From Phascolarctobacterium sp. (GTDB lineage Bacteria; Bacillota; Negativicutes; Acidaminococcales; Acidaminococcaceae), in assembly GCA_030531205.1 (NCBI GenBank), contig JAUNOC010000008.1:36941-80900 (forward strand): a stretch of 43,960 bases of DNA, read 5' to 3'. The notes beneath the pieces are model-generated. The model worked only from the letters and a program-made list of their open reading frames with translations. It did no database searches and was not told the origin of the DNA. Made by a program: the position numbers and the translations under genes. Positions within the stretch are counted from its first letter, which is position 1, and every line of letters starts with the position of its first letter. Below, one piece after another: positions 7,289-15,584 of the stretch.

Positions 7289-8095
7289 ATGACGGATATT
7301 CAGGCAAAACTTAAAGAATTGCAGGCACAGGGCAAAGAAGTGCCTGCTTTGGATATGATAAAAACCCCGGAACAGATTGAAAAAATCCGCCTGGCGGGGA
7401 AGTTGAATACTGCCGCTTTGGACCTAATTGGCAAGTTTATTAAGGTGGGAGTAAAGACGGAGGACATTGACCGCAAGGTACATGACTTTATCATTTCGCA
7501 GGGTGGCCGTCCTGCGGATTTGGGCTATGACGGCTATCCCAAATCCATTTGTACCAGCGTTAATGACGTCATTTGTCATGGCATCCCCAGTGCCTATGCT
7601 CTGAAAAGTGGGGATATAATCAATGTGGACATTACCACAGAATTGAACGGATATTATGCCGATGCCAGCAGAATGTATATGGTGGGCAGAGTGTCCAAAC
7701 AGGCAGCGGATTTGGTGAATATTACCCGTGAATGTATGCGCCGTGGCATACAGGCGGCACAGGCATGGAATACCACCGGTGATATTGGGGCGGCGGTCAG
7801 CGCTTTGGCACACAAGCACGGTTACAGCATTATGAAAGAATACGGCGGACATGGTGTGGGCTTGGCAATTCACGAAGACCCCTTTGTTTGTCACGAAGGG
7901 AAAAAAGGAGAAGGTACGGTTTTAGTTCCGGGCATGATAATCACCATTGAACCCATGATTAACGAAGGCACCGACAAATGGTATGAAGCAGGTCAGGATA
8001 ATTGGGAAGTATTCACAGCGGACGGCAAACTCTCCGCCCAGTGGGAAAACACCATCCTAATCACAGAACACGGTCCGGAAATTTTGACAGAATAA
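7289..8095 (+). CDS. map: Methionine aminopeptidase, type I
   Basis: The 268-residue enzyme removes the initiator methionine from new proteins. All catalytic residues of the pita-bread fold are present: H97 in VICHGIP, metal ligands D114 (NVDITTE) and D125 (YYADASRMY), H188 in GGHGVGLAIHEDP, E221 in TIEPMI and E253 in WENTILITE. It is type I, as no insertion domain occurs between the motifs. The start is set at the ATG behind GAGGAGAAAG; an upstream in-frame ATG at 7214 precedes the promoter and is rejected. The gene stands alone, ends in a strong terminator at 8111-8138, and is not in the usual ribosomal-protein/secY context. Confidence 0.97.
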   Translation: MTDIQAKLKELQAQGKEVPALDMIKTPEQIEKIRLAGKLNTAALDLIGKFIKVGVKTEDIDRKVHDFIISQGGRPADLGYDGYPKSICTSVNDVICHGIPSAYALKSGDIINVDITTELNGYYADASRMYMVGRVSKQAADLVNITRECMRRGIQAAQAWNTTGDIGAAVSALAHKHGYSIMKEYGGHGVGLAIHEDPFVCHEGKKGEGTVLVPGMIITIEPMINEGTDKWYEAGQDNWEVFTADGKLSAQWENTILITEHGPEILTE

Positions 8096-8110
8096 AAATG
8101 AGCAACAAAA

Positions 8111-8138
8111 AAACCTCTGCCATTTGGCAGAGGTTTTT
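8111..8138 (+). terminator. Terminator after map
   Basis: AAACCTCTGCC pairs with GGCAGAGGTTTTT around ATTT. The A-run on the 5' side makes it usable for the convergent gene at 8149 as well. Confidence 0.85.
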
Positions 8139-8148
8139 AATTTACAAA

Positions 8149-8613
8149 TTAGTAGCCGCTGTAAAATGCCGGTTGGACTTTTTTGGAACGAACTTTGTTG
8201 TAGGCCTCTTCTACTGCATTTTTAGCAGCATCAAAGGCGGCTTTTTTATCTGTTACCTTTCCTTCAACTAATACCACAGGTGTACCCTTATTTTTGCCGC
8301 TTTCTACAATACGTCCGTTGGCTTTAATATCGTCATAAACAACTACTAAACAACCAGTTTCCTGGGCGATTAAGTCATGAATCTGCGCCATTTGCACATC
8401 CACATCCCCGCGACCGTCCCGGACAATCAGTTTTGCATTCAGTTTGCCAACTGCTTTCTTGGCACCGTTGAGCATGGCTTTAGTAATATCATTTTCTTGA
8501 AGAATGCTGAAGCCAATCAGCACCGGGCGTTTGTCCACCACAATGGCTTCTGTAGCACTGGTAATGCTGCAGAAAATAGCCAGCAAAAATATACTTAAAA
8601 TTCTTTTCAACAT
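8149..8613 (-). CDS. Exported half-size periplasmic-binding-protein-like protein
   Basis: The 154-residue protein begins with a cleavable-type signal peptide (MLKRILSIFLLAIFCSITSA). The mature part VLIGFSILQENDITKAMLNG, then AKKAVGKLNAKLIVRDGRG and DVDVQMAQIHDLIAQ, resembles the first lobe of sugar-binding proteins of the RbsB/XylF (type I PBP) class. However, those are about 300 residues and have two lobes. Here a short tail (DKKAAFDAAKNAVEEAYNKV) closes the protein. No frameshift is visible, so it appears to be a genuine short protein. It probably acts in the periplasm; the function is unknown. It has its own -10 (minus strand 8641-8646, TGC-TATAAT) and the ribosome site AGGAGG. Confidence 0.75.
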   Translation of the reverse strand: MLKRILSIFLLAIFCSITSATEAIVVDKRPVLIGFSILQENDITKAMLNGAKKAVGKLNAKLIVRDGRGDVDVQMAQIHDLIAQETGCLVVVYDDIKANGRIVESGKNKGTPVVLVEGKVTDKKAAFDAAKNAVEEAYNKVRSKKVQPAFYSGY

Positions 8614-8725
8614 AACAACCTCCTAGACAACTATATTTGCATTATAGCATATTTTTGTTGTAAAGGGTGGAATTTTTTCTAAATTGTGGTAAAATATAAG
8701 ACACTTATATTAAGGAGGGTATGCT

Positions 8726-8932
8726 ATGCCTTTTGTAAATATACGCATAACCAAGGAAGGTAAAGTGACCAAAAAGCAGAAACTGGCTTTAATTGAGGGA
8801 ACTACCAATTTATTGCATGATGTGTTGGGCAAGAATAAGGCCAGTACTGTGGTGATTATTGATGAGGTGGACACTGATAATTACGGACTGGGCGGGGACA
8901 GTATTACTAATATTAGGAAGAAGAAAAAATGA
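8726..8932 (+). CDS. 4-oxalocrotonate tautomerase family protein
   Basis: This 68-residue protein starts MPFVNIRI. In this family the initiator Met is removed and the exposed proline is the catalytic base, so Pro2 fits. The beta-alpha-beta pattern, with the helix KKQKLALIEGTTNLLHDVLG and the strand STVVIIDEV, is that of the tautomerase monomer, which assembles as a hexamer. The substrate is unknown; no aromatic-degradation genes are nearby. The ribosome site AAGGAGGGT lies 8 bp upstream. Its stop overlaps the next start (ATGA), suggesting translational coupling, and it may open the long operon that runs into the hydrogenase genes. Confidence 0.88.
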   Translation: MPFVNIRITKEGKVTKKQKLALIEGTTNLLHDVLGKNKASTVVIIDEVDTDNYGLGGDSITNIRKKKK

Positions 8933-9699
8933 TTTTTGATACTCACATGCATTGCCAACGAAGTTGTGACAGTAAGATGACTTTGACTCAGGCGGTAGCA
9001 AGGGCTAAGGATTTAGGTATTGGTATGTGTGTTACGGAGCATTGGGATTATGATTATCCTACTTATCCGCAGGCATTCCATTTTGATATAAAAGAATATG
9101 TTAAAGATGCAGAGAAAGTTCGTAGTGACAAGGTGCTTTTGGGTATTGAAATTGGTATGATGCCCCATTTGGTGGAGAAGAATACCAAATTGGCAAAGAG
9201 TGCTAATTTTGACTATGTGCTTTGCAGTATTCACTGTGTGAACCGTAAAGATATTTATGATAAAAAGTTTTACACGGGGATGACCAAGCAGCAGGCAACG
9301 GAAGCATACCTTAAGGATATGCTTACCTGCCTTAAATCTCATACAGAAATTGATGCTTTGGCACATCTTGATTATATTGCCCGTTATTGGGTTTATGGTA
9401 CGGGTTTGGACTGGTACGATGCACCTGATTTGTGGGACGAGGTGTTTAAGGTTTTAGCGGAGCGGGAAATTCCTTTGGAACTGAATACCCGCCGTTTGCC
9501 GCAAAAGGGTGTGGCAGAGGAATTAAAAAAAATATACAGGCGTTACAAGGAATTGGGCGGCAAATATATGACGACTGGCAGTGATGCCCATAATACGGAT
9601 GCGGTTGGCTTGAAGATTAAAGAGGCAACAGAACTTATCCGTGATTGGGACATGGTACCGGTATATTTCAAGCGACGGCAGATGCAGTTGTTGTCTTGA
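8929..9699 (+). CDS. PHP-domain phosphatase, histidinol-phosphatase (HisK)-like
   Basis: The 256-residue protein has PHP-domain metal-binding motifs: THMH near the N-terminus (H6, H8), a glutamate region in GIEIGMMPHL, CSIHCVN, LAHLDYIARY and the C-terminal TGSDAHNT. The layout matches the HisJ/HisK histidinol phosphate phosphatase branch. No other his genes are in the window, so a different phosphoester substrate is possible. Soluble, cytoplasmic. It overlaps the tautomerase gene by 4 bp and is followed 44 bp later by ridA. Confidence 0.85.
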   Translation: MIFDTHMHCQRSCDSKMTLTQAVARAKDLGIGMCVTEHWDYDYPTYPQAFHFDIKEYVKDAEKVRSDKVLLGIEIGMMPHLVEKNTKLAKSANFDYVLCSIHCVNRKDIYDKKFYTGMTKQQATEAYLKDMLTCLKSHTEIDALAHLDYIARYWVYGTGLDWYDAPDLWDEVFKVLAEREIPLELNTRRLPQKGVAEELKKIYRRYKELGGKYMTTGSDAHNTDAVGLKIKEATELIRDWDMVPVYFKRRQMQLLS

Positions 9700-9743
9700 T
9701 TGACGGAGTGGTTTTAACTGAATCTAAAATAAAAGGAGTTCGT

Positions 9744-10118
9744 ATGAAAAAACAAATTGTAACAAAAAACGCACCAGGAGCGGTGGGTCCCTATTCTCAA
9801 GCAATAGTGGTGGGGAACACTCTTTATGTTTCCGGTCAAATTCCGTTGAATCCGGCTACGGGGGAACTGGTAAAAGAAATTGGTGCTGCAGCACAGCAAG
9901 TGTTGGAAAATTTGCAGGCAATTTTAACGGAAGCGGGTTATTCAATGGCTGATGTGGTAAAAACTGTTGTTTATTTGGCGGATATTGATGATTTTACCAA
10001 GGTTAATGAAATTTACGCCAAATATTTTAGGGAACCCTATCCGGCACGCAGTTGTGTTGCTGTTAAAGATTTGCCCAAGGGTGCTCTTTTGGAAATTGAA
10101 TGTATTGCGGCAAAATAA
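9744..10118 (+). CDS. ridA: RidA family reactive enamine/imine deaminase
   Basis: The 124-residue protein is a full-length RidA. It hydrolyses reactive enamine/imine intermediates made by PLP enzymes, protecting those enzymes from damage. Diagnostic sequence includes APGAVGPYSQA near the N-terminus, SGQIPLNPATGELV, and the C-terminal YPARSCVAVKDLPKGALLEIE, which carries the conserved arginine (R102) and glutamate (E118). The ATG at 9744 follows AAAGGAG; an in-frame start at 9645 lies inside the preceding gene and is rejected. It sits 56 bp upstream of echA with no obvious promoter between, so read-through into the hydrogenase genes is likely. Confidence 0.95.
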   Translation: MKKQIVTKNAPGAVGPYSQAIVVGNTLYVSGQIPLNPATGELVKEIGAAAQQVLENLQAILTEAGYSMADVVKTVVYLADIDDFTKVNEIYAKYFREPYPARSCVAVKDLPKGALLEIECIAAK

Positions 10119-10174
10119 ATTTTTGAAATCAAAAGAGAAAGTAATAATTACTACAAGTAAAGGATGGTAACAGG

Positions 10175-11920
10175 ATGTTAATGGATTGTTTTTTTGGTAA
10201 TAATTTAACATGGTTGCCGGGCGCTGTGATGGGGCTTGACATCATTGCTGCCTTAATAATTTTCTATTACACTTTCAAACATCGTTATTATTGGATTGGT
10301 GCTTTGGAAGCGGTGCAACTGGCACTTATTTTGTGGTTTGAATCTGCCTATGGTCATTCTTTGGCTGGTTCCAGCCCATTTATTATTGACAAGTTAGTAT
10401 GGGTAATGCTTGCTATTGCTACAGTGATTGGTGGTTCAATCGTTGTTTTTGCCATTGGTTATATGGAGGAGTTCCAAAGAGAGCATCCTGATGTGGCGGA
10501 CAGAAGAGCGTTTTTCTTTGGCGTGATGGTGGTCTTTTTGCTGGCTATGTTTGGCTTGGTGATGAGTAACAATTTGCTTTATATGTATGCTTGCTGGGAG
10601 ATTACCAGTTTGTGTTCGTTCCTGTTGATTGGTTATACACAAACTGCGGAGGCAACAGCCAACTCTTTCAAGGCACTTTGGATGAATTTGCTCGGTGGCT
10701 TGGCTTTTGCCATTGCCATTGTTTTGATGGGTTCACAGTTACATACTGTGGAACTGACCCGTTTCTTGGCGGTGGGGAGTGGCAACAGAGTTGTTTTGAC
10801 CTGTGCGGCTTTATTAGTTTTCTGTGGGTTTACCAAGTGTGCTATGATGCCTTTCAGTGGCTGGCTTTTAGGCGCAATGGTGGCACCTACACCAACGTCT
10901 GCTTTGCTCCATTCTTCAACCATGGTTAAGGCCGGTGTATTTTTGATTATTAAACTCTGCCCGGTTTTGAGTGGTAATTTAGTTGGTTTGATGACTTTGT
11001 TGGTGGGTGGCTTTACTTTCTTTTTTGCCGGCTGTGCGGCGGTTTCGCAAAGTGATGGCAAGAAGGTTTTGGCGTATTCCACCATTTCCAATTTGGGTTT
11101 GATTGTGTGCTGTGCCGGGGTGGGCAGTTACGCCGGGGCTTGGACTGCGATTATGTTGGTAATTTTCCATGCAGTTGCCAAGAGTTTGTGCTTCCTGTCC
11201 GTTGGTACGGCGGAGCAGGAAATTGGCAGTCGTAATTTGGAAAGTTTTGATGGTATGATTTGCCGTATTCCCCGTTTGGCAATGTGTATGTTGATAGGCA
11301 TTTGCGGTATGTTTTTAGCACCTTTTGGAATGTTGATTTCCAAGTGGGCGGCCATGAAGACCGTGGTGGATGCAGGGGAACCGCTTTTAGTTTTACTGTT
11401 AGTCTTTGGTTCTTCCATCACAATGTTCTATTGGAGCAAGTGGTTGGGAAAAATTTGTACCTACATTCCCACAAAGGAAAAATTGGGGCAGACCATTCAT
11501 GGTGTACAATGGTCGTCATTGTGGTTATTGGCATATTTGGTGGTTGCACTTTGTGCTGTCTTCCCCTTACTTTCTAAATTTGTGGTTTCGCCATATTTGG
11601 GAAAAATTTATGCTTTACCGACAGAAGTTATTGCGGAAAATAATTTTGTAGTAACGGGGTTGATGCTTTTGGTACTTTTGGTAATGGCTTTGTGCTATGG
11701 CAGGGGCTGTAAGCAGAAAAAAGTACTTACCCAACTTGCCGGACTGAACAATGGGGATAACCAGAGTTATGAAGGGGCTTTGGGCATAGTTCCAATAACC
11801 TTGAACAACTGGTATTTGGAAGATTGGTTTGGGGAAAAGAAGATGTGCCGTTATGGTTACCAATTCTGTATTGTCTTTATTGTACTTGGGTTGATTTTTG
11901 TAGGAGGGGGAGTATTATGA
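10175..11920 (+). CDS. echA: Ech hydrogenase subunit A (NuoL/Mrp antiporter-like)
   Basis: The 581-residue protein has about 14 or more membrane segments and is related to the proton-pumping subunits of complex I and Mrp antiporters. The core contains YACWEITSLCSFLLIGYT with a conserved-type glutamate, FCGFTKCAMMPFSGWLLGAM, TPTSALLHSSTMVKAGVFLI and the lysine helix KKVLAYSTISNLGLI. In Ech it forms the ion-translocating arm. It is somewhat shorter than NuoL, lacking a long C-terminal lateral helix. The start ATG at 10175 follows GGATGGTAACAGG; a second ATG two codons later is possible. It overlaps echB by ATGA and opens the standard echABCDEF order. Confidence 0.93.
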   Translation: MLMDCFFGNNLTWLPGAVMGLDIIAALIIFYYTFKHRYYWIGALEAVQLALILWFESAYGHSLAGSSPFIIDKLVWVMLAIATVIGGSIVVFAIGYMEEFQREHPDVADRRAFFFGVMVVFLLAMFGLVMSNNLLYMYACWEITSLCSFLLIGYTQTAEATANSFKALWMNLLGGLAFAIAIVLMGSQLHTVELTRFLAVGSGNRVVLTCAALLVFCGFTKCAMMPFSGWLLGAMVAPTPTSALLHSSTMVKAGVFLIIKLCPVLSGNLVGLMTLLVGGFTFFFAGCAAVSQSDGKKVLAYSTISNLGLIVCCAGVGSYAGAWTAIMLVIFHAVAKSLCFLSVGTAEQEIGSRNLESFDGMICRIPRLAMCMLIGICGMFLAPFGMLISKWAAMKTVVDAGEPLLVLLLVFGSSITMFYWSKWLGKICTYIPTKEKLGQTIHGVQWSSLWLLAYLVVALCAVFPLLSKFVVSPYLGKIYALPTEVIAENNFVVTGLMLLVLLVMALCYGRGCKQKKVLTQLAGLNNGDNQSYEGALGIVPITLNNWYLEDWFGEKKMCRYGYQFCIVFIVLGLIFVGGGVL

Positions 11921-12786
11921 GCATCATGAGTATTGTTTCTGCTGTTTTATATTTGCTTCTTGCTCCTTTTGTTGGCGGGATTTTGGCCGGGGTTGACCGT
12001 ATTATTAGTGCCAGGATGCAACGCCGTATGGGACCACCACTTTTGCAACCTTTTTATGATTTCTTGAAATTGTGGGATAAGGAAAAACAGGAAGTCAACC
12101 CTGCTCAAGGATGGTATATTGGCGGGTTTTTGCTGTTTGTAGTTTTAAGCGGGGTTATTTTCTTTGGACAAGGTGATTTGCTTTTGGTTATATTCACTTT
12201 GACAATCGCCAGTGTACTCTTTGTCATGGCGGCTTATTGTTCCAATTCGCCTTTCAGTCAGGTGGCTGCCCAACGGGAATTGGCACAGGCGATGGCCTAT
12301 GAACCCATGATGCTTTTGGTGGCAATCGGTTTTTATCTGCAATGTGGTTCTTTTACGGTGGGGGATGTTTTGCATGCTCCGACTTTAAGCATTTTGCGCA
12401 TGCCGGGAATTTTCTTAGGAATGATTTTTATTTTTCTTATTAAGTTTCGTAAATCACCCTTTGATGTTTCCATGAGTCATGAAGTACATCAGGAATTGAT
12501 TCAGGGCATGGTAACAGAATTTTCCGGACGGACTTTGGCTTTGATTGAACTGGCCCATTGGTATGAAAATATTTTTCTTTTGGGATTTGTATATCTATTC
12601 TTTGGCGCTGCATGTCCGCTGGCACCCGTTTGTGGTTTAGTGGCTTGTGCGTTGGTTTATTTTTTGATGATATTAGTTGATAACTGCTGTTCCCGTGTTA
12701 AGTGGCAGAGCTTAGTGCGTTCTGCATGGGTGATTACCATTATCTTGGGATTTGGGAATGTGGTTTATTTAATGATTTTTCGTTAA
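11917..12786 (+). CDS. echB: Ech hydrogenase subunit B (NuoH-like)
   Basis: The 289-residue membrane protein has about eight segments and is homologous to NuoH/HycD, the subunit that joins the hydrophilic arm to the ion pumps. Recognisable sequence includes GVDRIISARMQRRMGPPLLQ, QRELAQAMAYEPMMLL and the quinone-site-like loop KSPFDVSMSHEVHQELIQGM, which is conserved in the group 4 and complex I family. The ATG at 11917 overlaps the echA TGA and follows GTAGGAGGGGGAG. A longer in-frame start inside echA is rejected. Clear operon position between echA and echC. Confidence 0.95.
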   Translation: MSIMSIVSAVLYLLLAPFVGGILAGVDRIISARMQRRMGPPLLQPFYDFLKLWDKEKQEVNPAQGWYIGGFLLFVVLSGVIFFGQGDLLLVIFTLTIASVLFVMAAYCSNSPFSQVAAQRELAQAMAYEPMMLLVAIGFYLQCGSFTVGDVLHAPTLSILRMPGIFLGMIFIFLIKFRKSPFDVSMSHEVHQELIQGMVTEFSGRTLALIELAHWYENIFLLGFVYLFFGAACPLAPVCGLVACALVYFLMILVDNCCSRVKWQSLVRSAWVITIILGFGNVVYLMIFR

Positions 12787-12810
12787 TTCGGGAATGGCGA
12801 GGTGTTTTAG

Positions 12811-13263
12811 ATGAGTTATTTTACGAAATCTCCTTGGTTAGTTCACTATGACGGCAGCAGTTGCAATGGCTGTGATATTGAGGTGTTGGCTTGCCTGACT
12901 CCTCTTTATGATGTGGAACGGTTTGGTATTGTGAATACGGGTAATCCTAAGCACGCAGATATTTTTCTGGTTACGGGCGGTGTGAACACTCAAAATCTTT
13001 CCGTAGTTAAACAGATTTATGAACAGATGCCCAAACCTAATGTGGTGGTGGCAGTTGGTACATGTGCTTGCAGTGGTGGCGTATTTAGGGAATGCTACAA
13101 TATGCTTGGTGGCATGGATAAGGCCATTCCTGTGGATGTGTATGTACCAGGTTGTGCGGCCCGTCCGGAAAGCATTATTGACGGGGTAGTTAAAGCCCTG
13201 GGCATTTTGGAAGAAAAGGCCAAACAATTAGCATTAGCAAAGGGGAAGGGGGAAGAAGCATAA
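12811..13263 (+). CDS. echC: Ech hydrogenase small subunit C (NuoB-like)
   Basis: The 150-residue soluble protein is the short [NiFe]-hydrogenase small subunit of group 4. It binds only the proximal 4Fe-4S cluster. Likely ligands are C18 and C21 in SSCNGCD, C85 in VAVGTCACSGG and C115 in VPGCAARPE. The last motif is usually PGCPPRPE; the AA for PP change is mild. There is no Tat signal, consistent with a cytoplasm-facing enzyme. The start follows GGCGAGGTG. It passes electrons from EchF to the NiFe site in EchE. Confidence 0.95.
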   Translation: MSYFTKSPWLVHYDGSSCNGCDIEVLACLTPLYDVERFGIVNTGNPKHADIFLVTGGVNTQNLSVVKQIYEQMPKPNVVVAVGTCACSGGVFRECYNMLGGMDKAIPVDVYVPGCAARPESIIDGVVKALGILEEKAKQLALAKGKGEEA

Positions 13264-13264
13264 A

Positions 13265-13678
13265 ATGGATACGATTATTGAAGTGAAGCCACAGGAAATG
13301 CTGGGCAAGGTAGCAGAACTGCGGGAACAGGGATACCGTTTGGTGCAGATTATGTGCAGTATGGCGAATGAACAATTTGAGTTGACTTATAATTTTGACA
13401 AAAAATGCACCCTGACAAATTTGCGTTGCTTTGTATCTCAAGGCGAAGCAATGCGGAGCATCACAGAGCAATTTTGGTATGCTTTCATTTGGGAAAATGA
13501 AATTCATGATTTGTTTGGTTTGAAGTTTCAAAATATTTTGGAAGGACTTGATTTTCAAGGCAGGTTTTTCCGCATGACGGAGCAATTCCCCTGGAATCCC
13601 AACAATGGGGTTGATTTAGGAAAAGTAAAGGGTATTGACGCTTCCGTAACTAATGCAGGAGGTGAGAAAAATGCCTAA
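13265..13678 (+). CDS. echD: Ech hydrogenase subunit D (NuoC-like)
   Basis: This 137-residue protein matches the NuoC/30-kDa subunit fold, with the typical end region SEQFWYAFIWENEIHDLFGL followed by RFFRMTEQFPWNP. In Ech it is a small hydrophilic connecting subunit without cofactors. It begins 1 base after the echC stop, and its last 8 bases overlap echE. Position and size agree with the six-gene ech order. Confidence 0.9.
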   Translation: MDTIIEVKPQEMLGKVAELREQGYRLVQIMCSMANEQFELTYNFDKKCTLTNLRCFVSQGEAMRSITEQFWYAFIWENEIHDLFGLKFQNILEGLDFQGRFFRMTEQFPWNPNNGVDLGKVKGIDASVTNAGGEKNA

Positions 13679-14759
13679 GAATACAGTTATTCCTTTTGGC
13701 CCGCAACATCCGGTGTTGCCGGAACCAATTCATTTGGATTTGGAATTGCAGGATGAAAAGGTAGTGCGTGCTATTCCTTCCATCGGTTATGTACATCGTG
13801 GTCTGGAGAAATTAGTTGAAAAGCGGGATTTTCAACAGTATGTTTTTGTGGCGGAACGGGTGTGCGGCATTTGTTCTTTCGGACATGGCTGGGGTTATTC
13901 CAAAGCCGTAGAAAAATTGATGAATATTGAAGTGCCTAAGAGAGCATTGTATTTGCGTACTATTTGGCATGAATTAAGCAGAATACACAGCCATTTGTTG
14001 TGGTTGGGGCTGGCTGCGGATGCCATGGGTTTTGAAAGTTTGTTTATGCAAAGCTGGCATTTGCGGGAAATAGTTTTAGATTTGTTTGAACAGACCACCG
14101 GCGGCCGGGTAATTTTTTCTGTTTGCAAAGTTGGCGGTGTCCGTCGTGATTTAGATGCGGAACAGGTCAAATTGTTTAAGAAAAACTTGAAAATGCTTCG
14201 TCAGGAACTGGACAGCATTGTTCCCGCTTTCTTGAATGATAGTACTGTTGCTTCACGTTTGAAGGACGTAGGTGTGCTTTCTGAAGCAGAAGCACATGCT
14301 TTTGGTTGCGTAGGGCCTGTGGCCCGTGCCAGTGGTCTTTTGGAAGATTACAGATTGTCCCAGGAAGATGCAGGGGTTTATTTGGAATTAGGTTTCAAAC
14401 CTGTGTTGGAAAAATCCGGTGATTGTTATGCCCGGGTGGCAGTACGGCTTAAAGAACTTTTCCAATCTTTAGATATTATTGAAAGGGCATTGGATAATTT
14501 ACCGGAAGGAGAGATTTTCGTCCGGCCTATGGGATTCCCGTCTGCTGGTGAATGTTTTGCCCGTATGGAGCAACCCCGTGGTGAAGCAATTTATTATGTA
14601 AAAGGTAATGGTACTAAAAATTTGGAAAGATTTAAATTGCGCACCCCGACGAATGCCAATATTCCTGCTTTGCTTCATATGTTGCAGGGGTGTGATTTGG
14701 CGGATGTGCCTAATTTAGTGTTGACTATTGATCCTTGCATCAGCTGTACGGAAAGATAG
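13671..14759 (+). CDS. echE: Ech hydrogenase large subunit E (NiFe catalytic, NuoD-like)
   Basis: The 362-residue catalytic subunit carries both cysteine pairs that hold the NiFe centre: C65-x-x-C68 in ERVCGICSFGH and C356-x-x-C359 in DPCISCTER. The protein stops three residues after the last cysteine, so there is no C-terminal extension to be cleaved, as is usual for this group. Accordingly, no maturation endopeptidase (HycI/HyaD type) is found among the hyp genes. The N-terminal PFGPQHPVLPEP is typical of NuoD-like subunits. The start is set at ATG 13671 behind GGAGGTGAG; it overlaps echD by 8 bp. Confidence 0.96.
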   Translation: MPKNTVIPFGPQHPVLPEPIHLDLELQDEKVVRAIPSIGYVHRGLEKLVEKRDFQQYVFVAERVCGICSFGHGWGYSKAVEKLMNIEVPKRALYLRTIWHELSRIHSHLLWLGLAADAMGFESLFMQSWHLREIVLDLFEQTTGGRVIFSVCKVGGVRRDLDAEQVKLFKKNLKMLRQELDSIVPAFLNDSTVASRLKDVGVLSEAEAHAFGCVGPVARASGLLEDYRLSQEDAGVYLELGFKPVLEKSGDCYARVAVRLKELFQSLDIIERALDNLPEGEIFVRPMGFPSAGECFARMEQPRGEAIYYVKGNGTKNLERFKLRTPTNANIPALLHMLQGCDLADVPNLVLTIDPCISCTER

Positions 14760-14771
14760 GAGGATGAGAAA

Positions 14772-15140
14772 ATGAGTTATTTAACTTTTGCTAAAGAGAT
14801 GTTAAAAAATTTGTTCAGTTCTCCTGCAACAACTCAATATCCTTTGCAACCGAAAGAGTTTGCTAAGGGTGTACGGGGCAAGGTACTGAATGATATTGAC
14901 AATTGTATTTTTTGTGGCATGTGTCAAAGAAATTGTCCGGCGGATGCCATTGTGGTTGACAGGACGAAGCGGACTTGGACGATTAATCCCTTTTCATGTG
15001 TACAATGTCAACTTTGTGTGGATAATTGTCCCAAGAAATGTCTACATATGGAAGAGCATTATACGGAGCCCGCTTTGGAAAAGGCGGATGTGGTTATGGA
15101 GGGGAAGCCCCTGCCGCCGCCGGCAGAACCTAAGGCCTGA
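14772..15140 (+). CDS. echF: Ech hydrogenase ferredoxin subunit F (NuoI-like)
   Basis: The 122-residue protein contains two complete 4Fe-4S motifs, CIFCGMCQRNCP and CVQCQLCVDNCP, separated by about 30 residues as in NuoI-type subunits. It is expected to accept electrons from soluble ferredoxin and pass them to EchC. The C-terminus is a short proline-rich tail (LPPPAEPKA). A ribosome site AGGAGG lies just upstream. It ends 2 bases before hypA. Confidence 0.94.
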   Translation: MSYLTFAKEMLKNLFSSPATTQYPLQPKEFAKGVRGKVLNDIDNCIFCGMCQRNCPADAIVVDRTKRTWTINPFSCVQCQLCVDNCPKKCLHMEEHYTEPALEKADVVMEGKPLPPPAEPKA

Positions 15141-15142
15141 TT

Positions 15143-15490
15143 ATGCATGAACTTCCCATAACAGAGGAAATTATCCGCTTGGCGGAAGAAACCGCTAAAG
15201 AAAAAAAGGGGAAAGTTAAGACCATTGAATTAGTAGTTGGGCTGGACTCTGGCTTTATTGGGGAGTCCATTCAAATGTATTTTGATGTGATCAGTCAAAA
15301 CACTTTATGTGAAGGGGCAAAACTGACTTTGATTCCGGTACAGCCGGAACTGCAATGTGAAAACTGCGGCAAAAATTTTCAACGGAAACCTTTTAGTTTT
15401 GCTTGTCCCCATTGTGGTGGAAACGGAGTTCCTACCAAGATTGGCAAGGAATTGTATATTAAAAGTTTGGAATTGGAAGTGCCGGACTAA
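15143..15490 (+). CDS. hypA: HypA hydrogenase nickel-insertion protein
   Basis: The 115-residue protein starts MHELPIT, where His2 (with Met1 and Glu3) is the known nickel-binding site. It contains the structural zinc site CENCGKNF...CPHCGGNG. It works with HypB to load nickel into the hydrogenase large subunit. The spacing after echF (2 bp) argues for the same transcript, although its start lacks a strong ribosome site and may rely on coupling. A 155-bp gap with a repeat element separates it from hypB. Confidence 0.95.
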   Translation: MHELPITEEIIRLAEETAKEKKGKVKTIELVVGLDSGFIGESIQMYFDVISQNTLCEGAKLTLIPVQPELQCENCGKNFQRKPFSFACPHCGGNGVPTKIGKELYIKSLELEVPD

Positions 15491-15526
15491 AGAAAGTTAA
15501 AAGTTATAAGTTAAAAATGAAAAATT

Positions 15527-15584
15527 ATGGTTAATTTTCGGCTTTGCCGAAAATTCCCGATTATAATCAACAAAATATTTTACC
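15527..15584. repeat. Miniature intergenic repeat inside the hyp operon
   Basis: The gap between hypA and hypB contains ATGGTTAATTTTCGG, a 10-bp-stem hairpin (15533-15542 with 15546-15555, loop TTT), then CGATTATAATCAACAAAATATTTTACC in broken form. Its ends resemble the ATGGTA...GATTATA and TAATCAAC...TTTACC ends of the larger elements at 3693 and 43323, here fused. AT-rich strings (AAGTTATAAGTTAAAA) flank it as elsewhere. The hairpin lacks a proper T-run. Confidence 0.5.

Noticed and set aside
10128-10174. Promoter dedicated to the ech operon
   Set aside because: The 56-bp gap after ridA has no convincing -35/-10 pair, so I did not list one.
15533-15555. Hairpin after hypA as a true terminator
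   Set aside because: The stem is good but no T-run follows, and the downstream hyp genes need read-through; it fits better as part of a repeat element.
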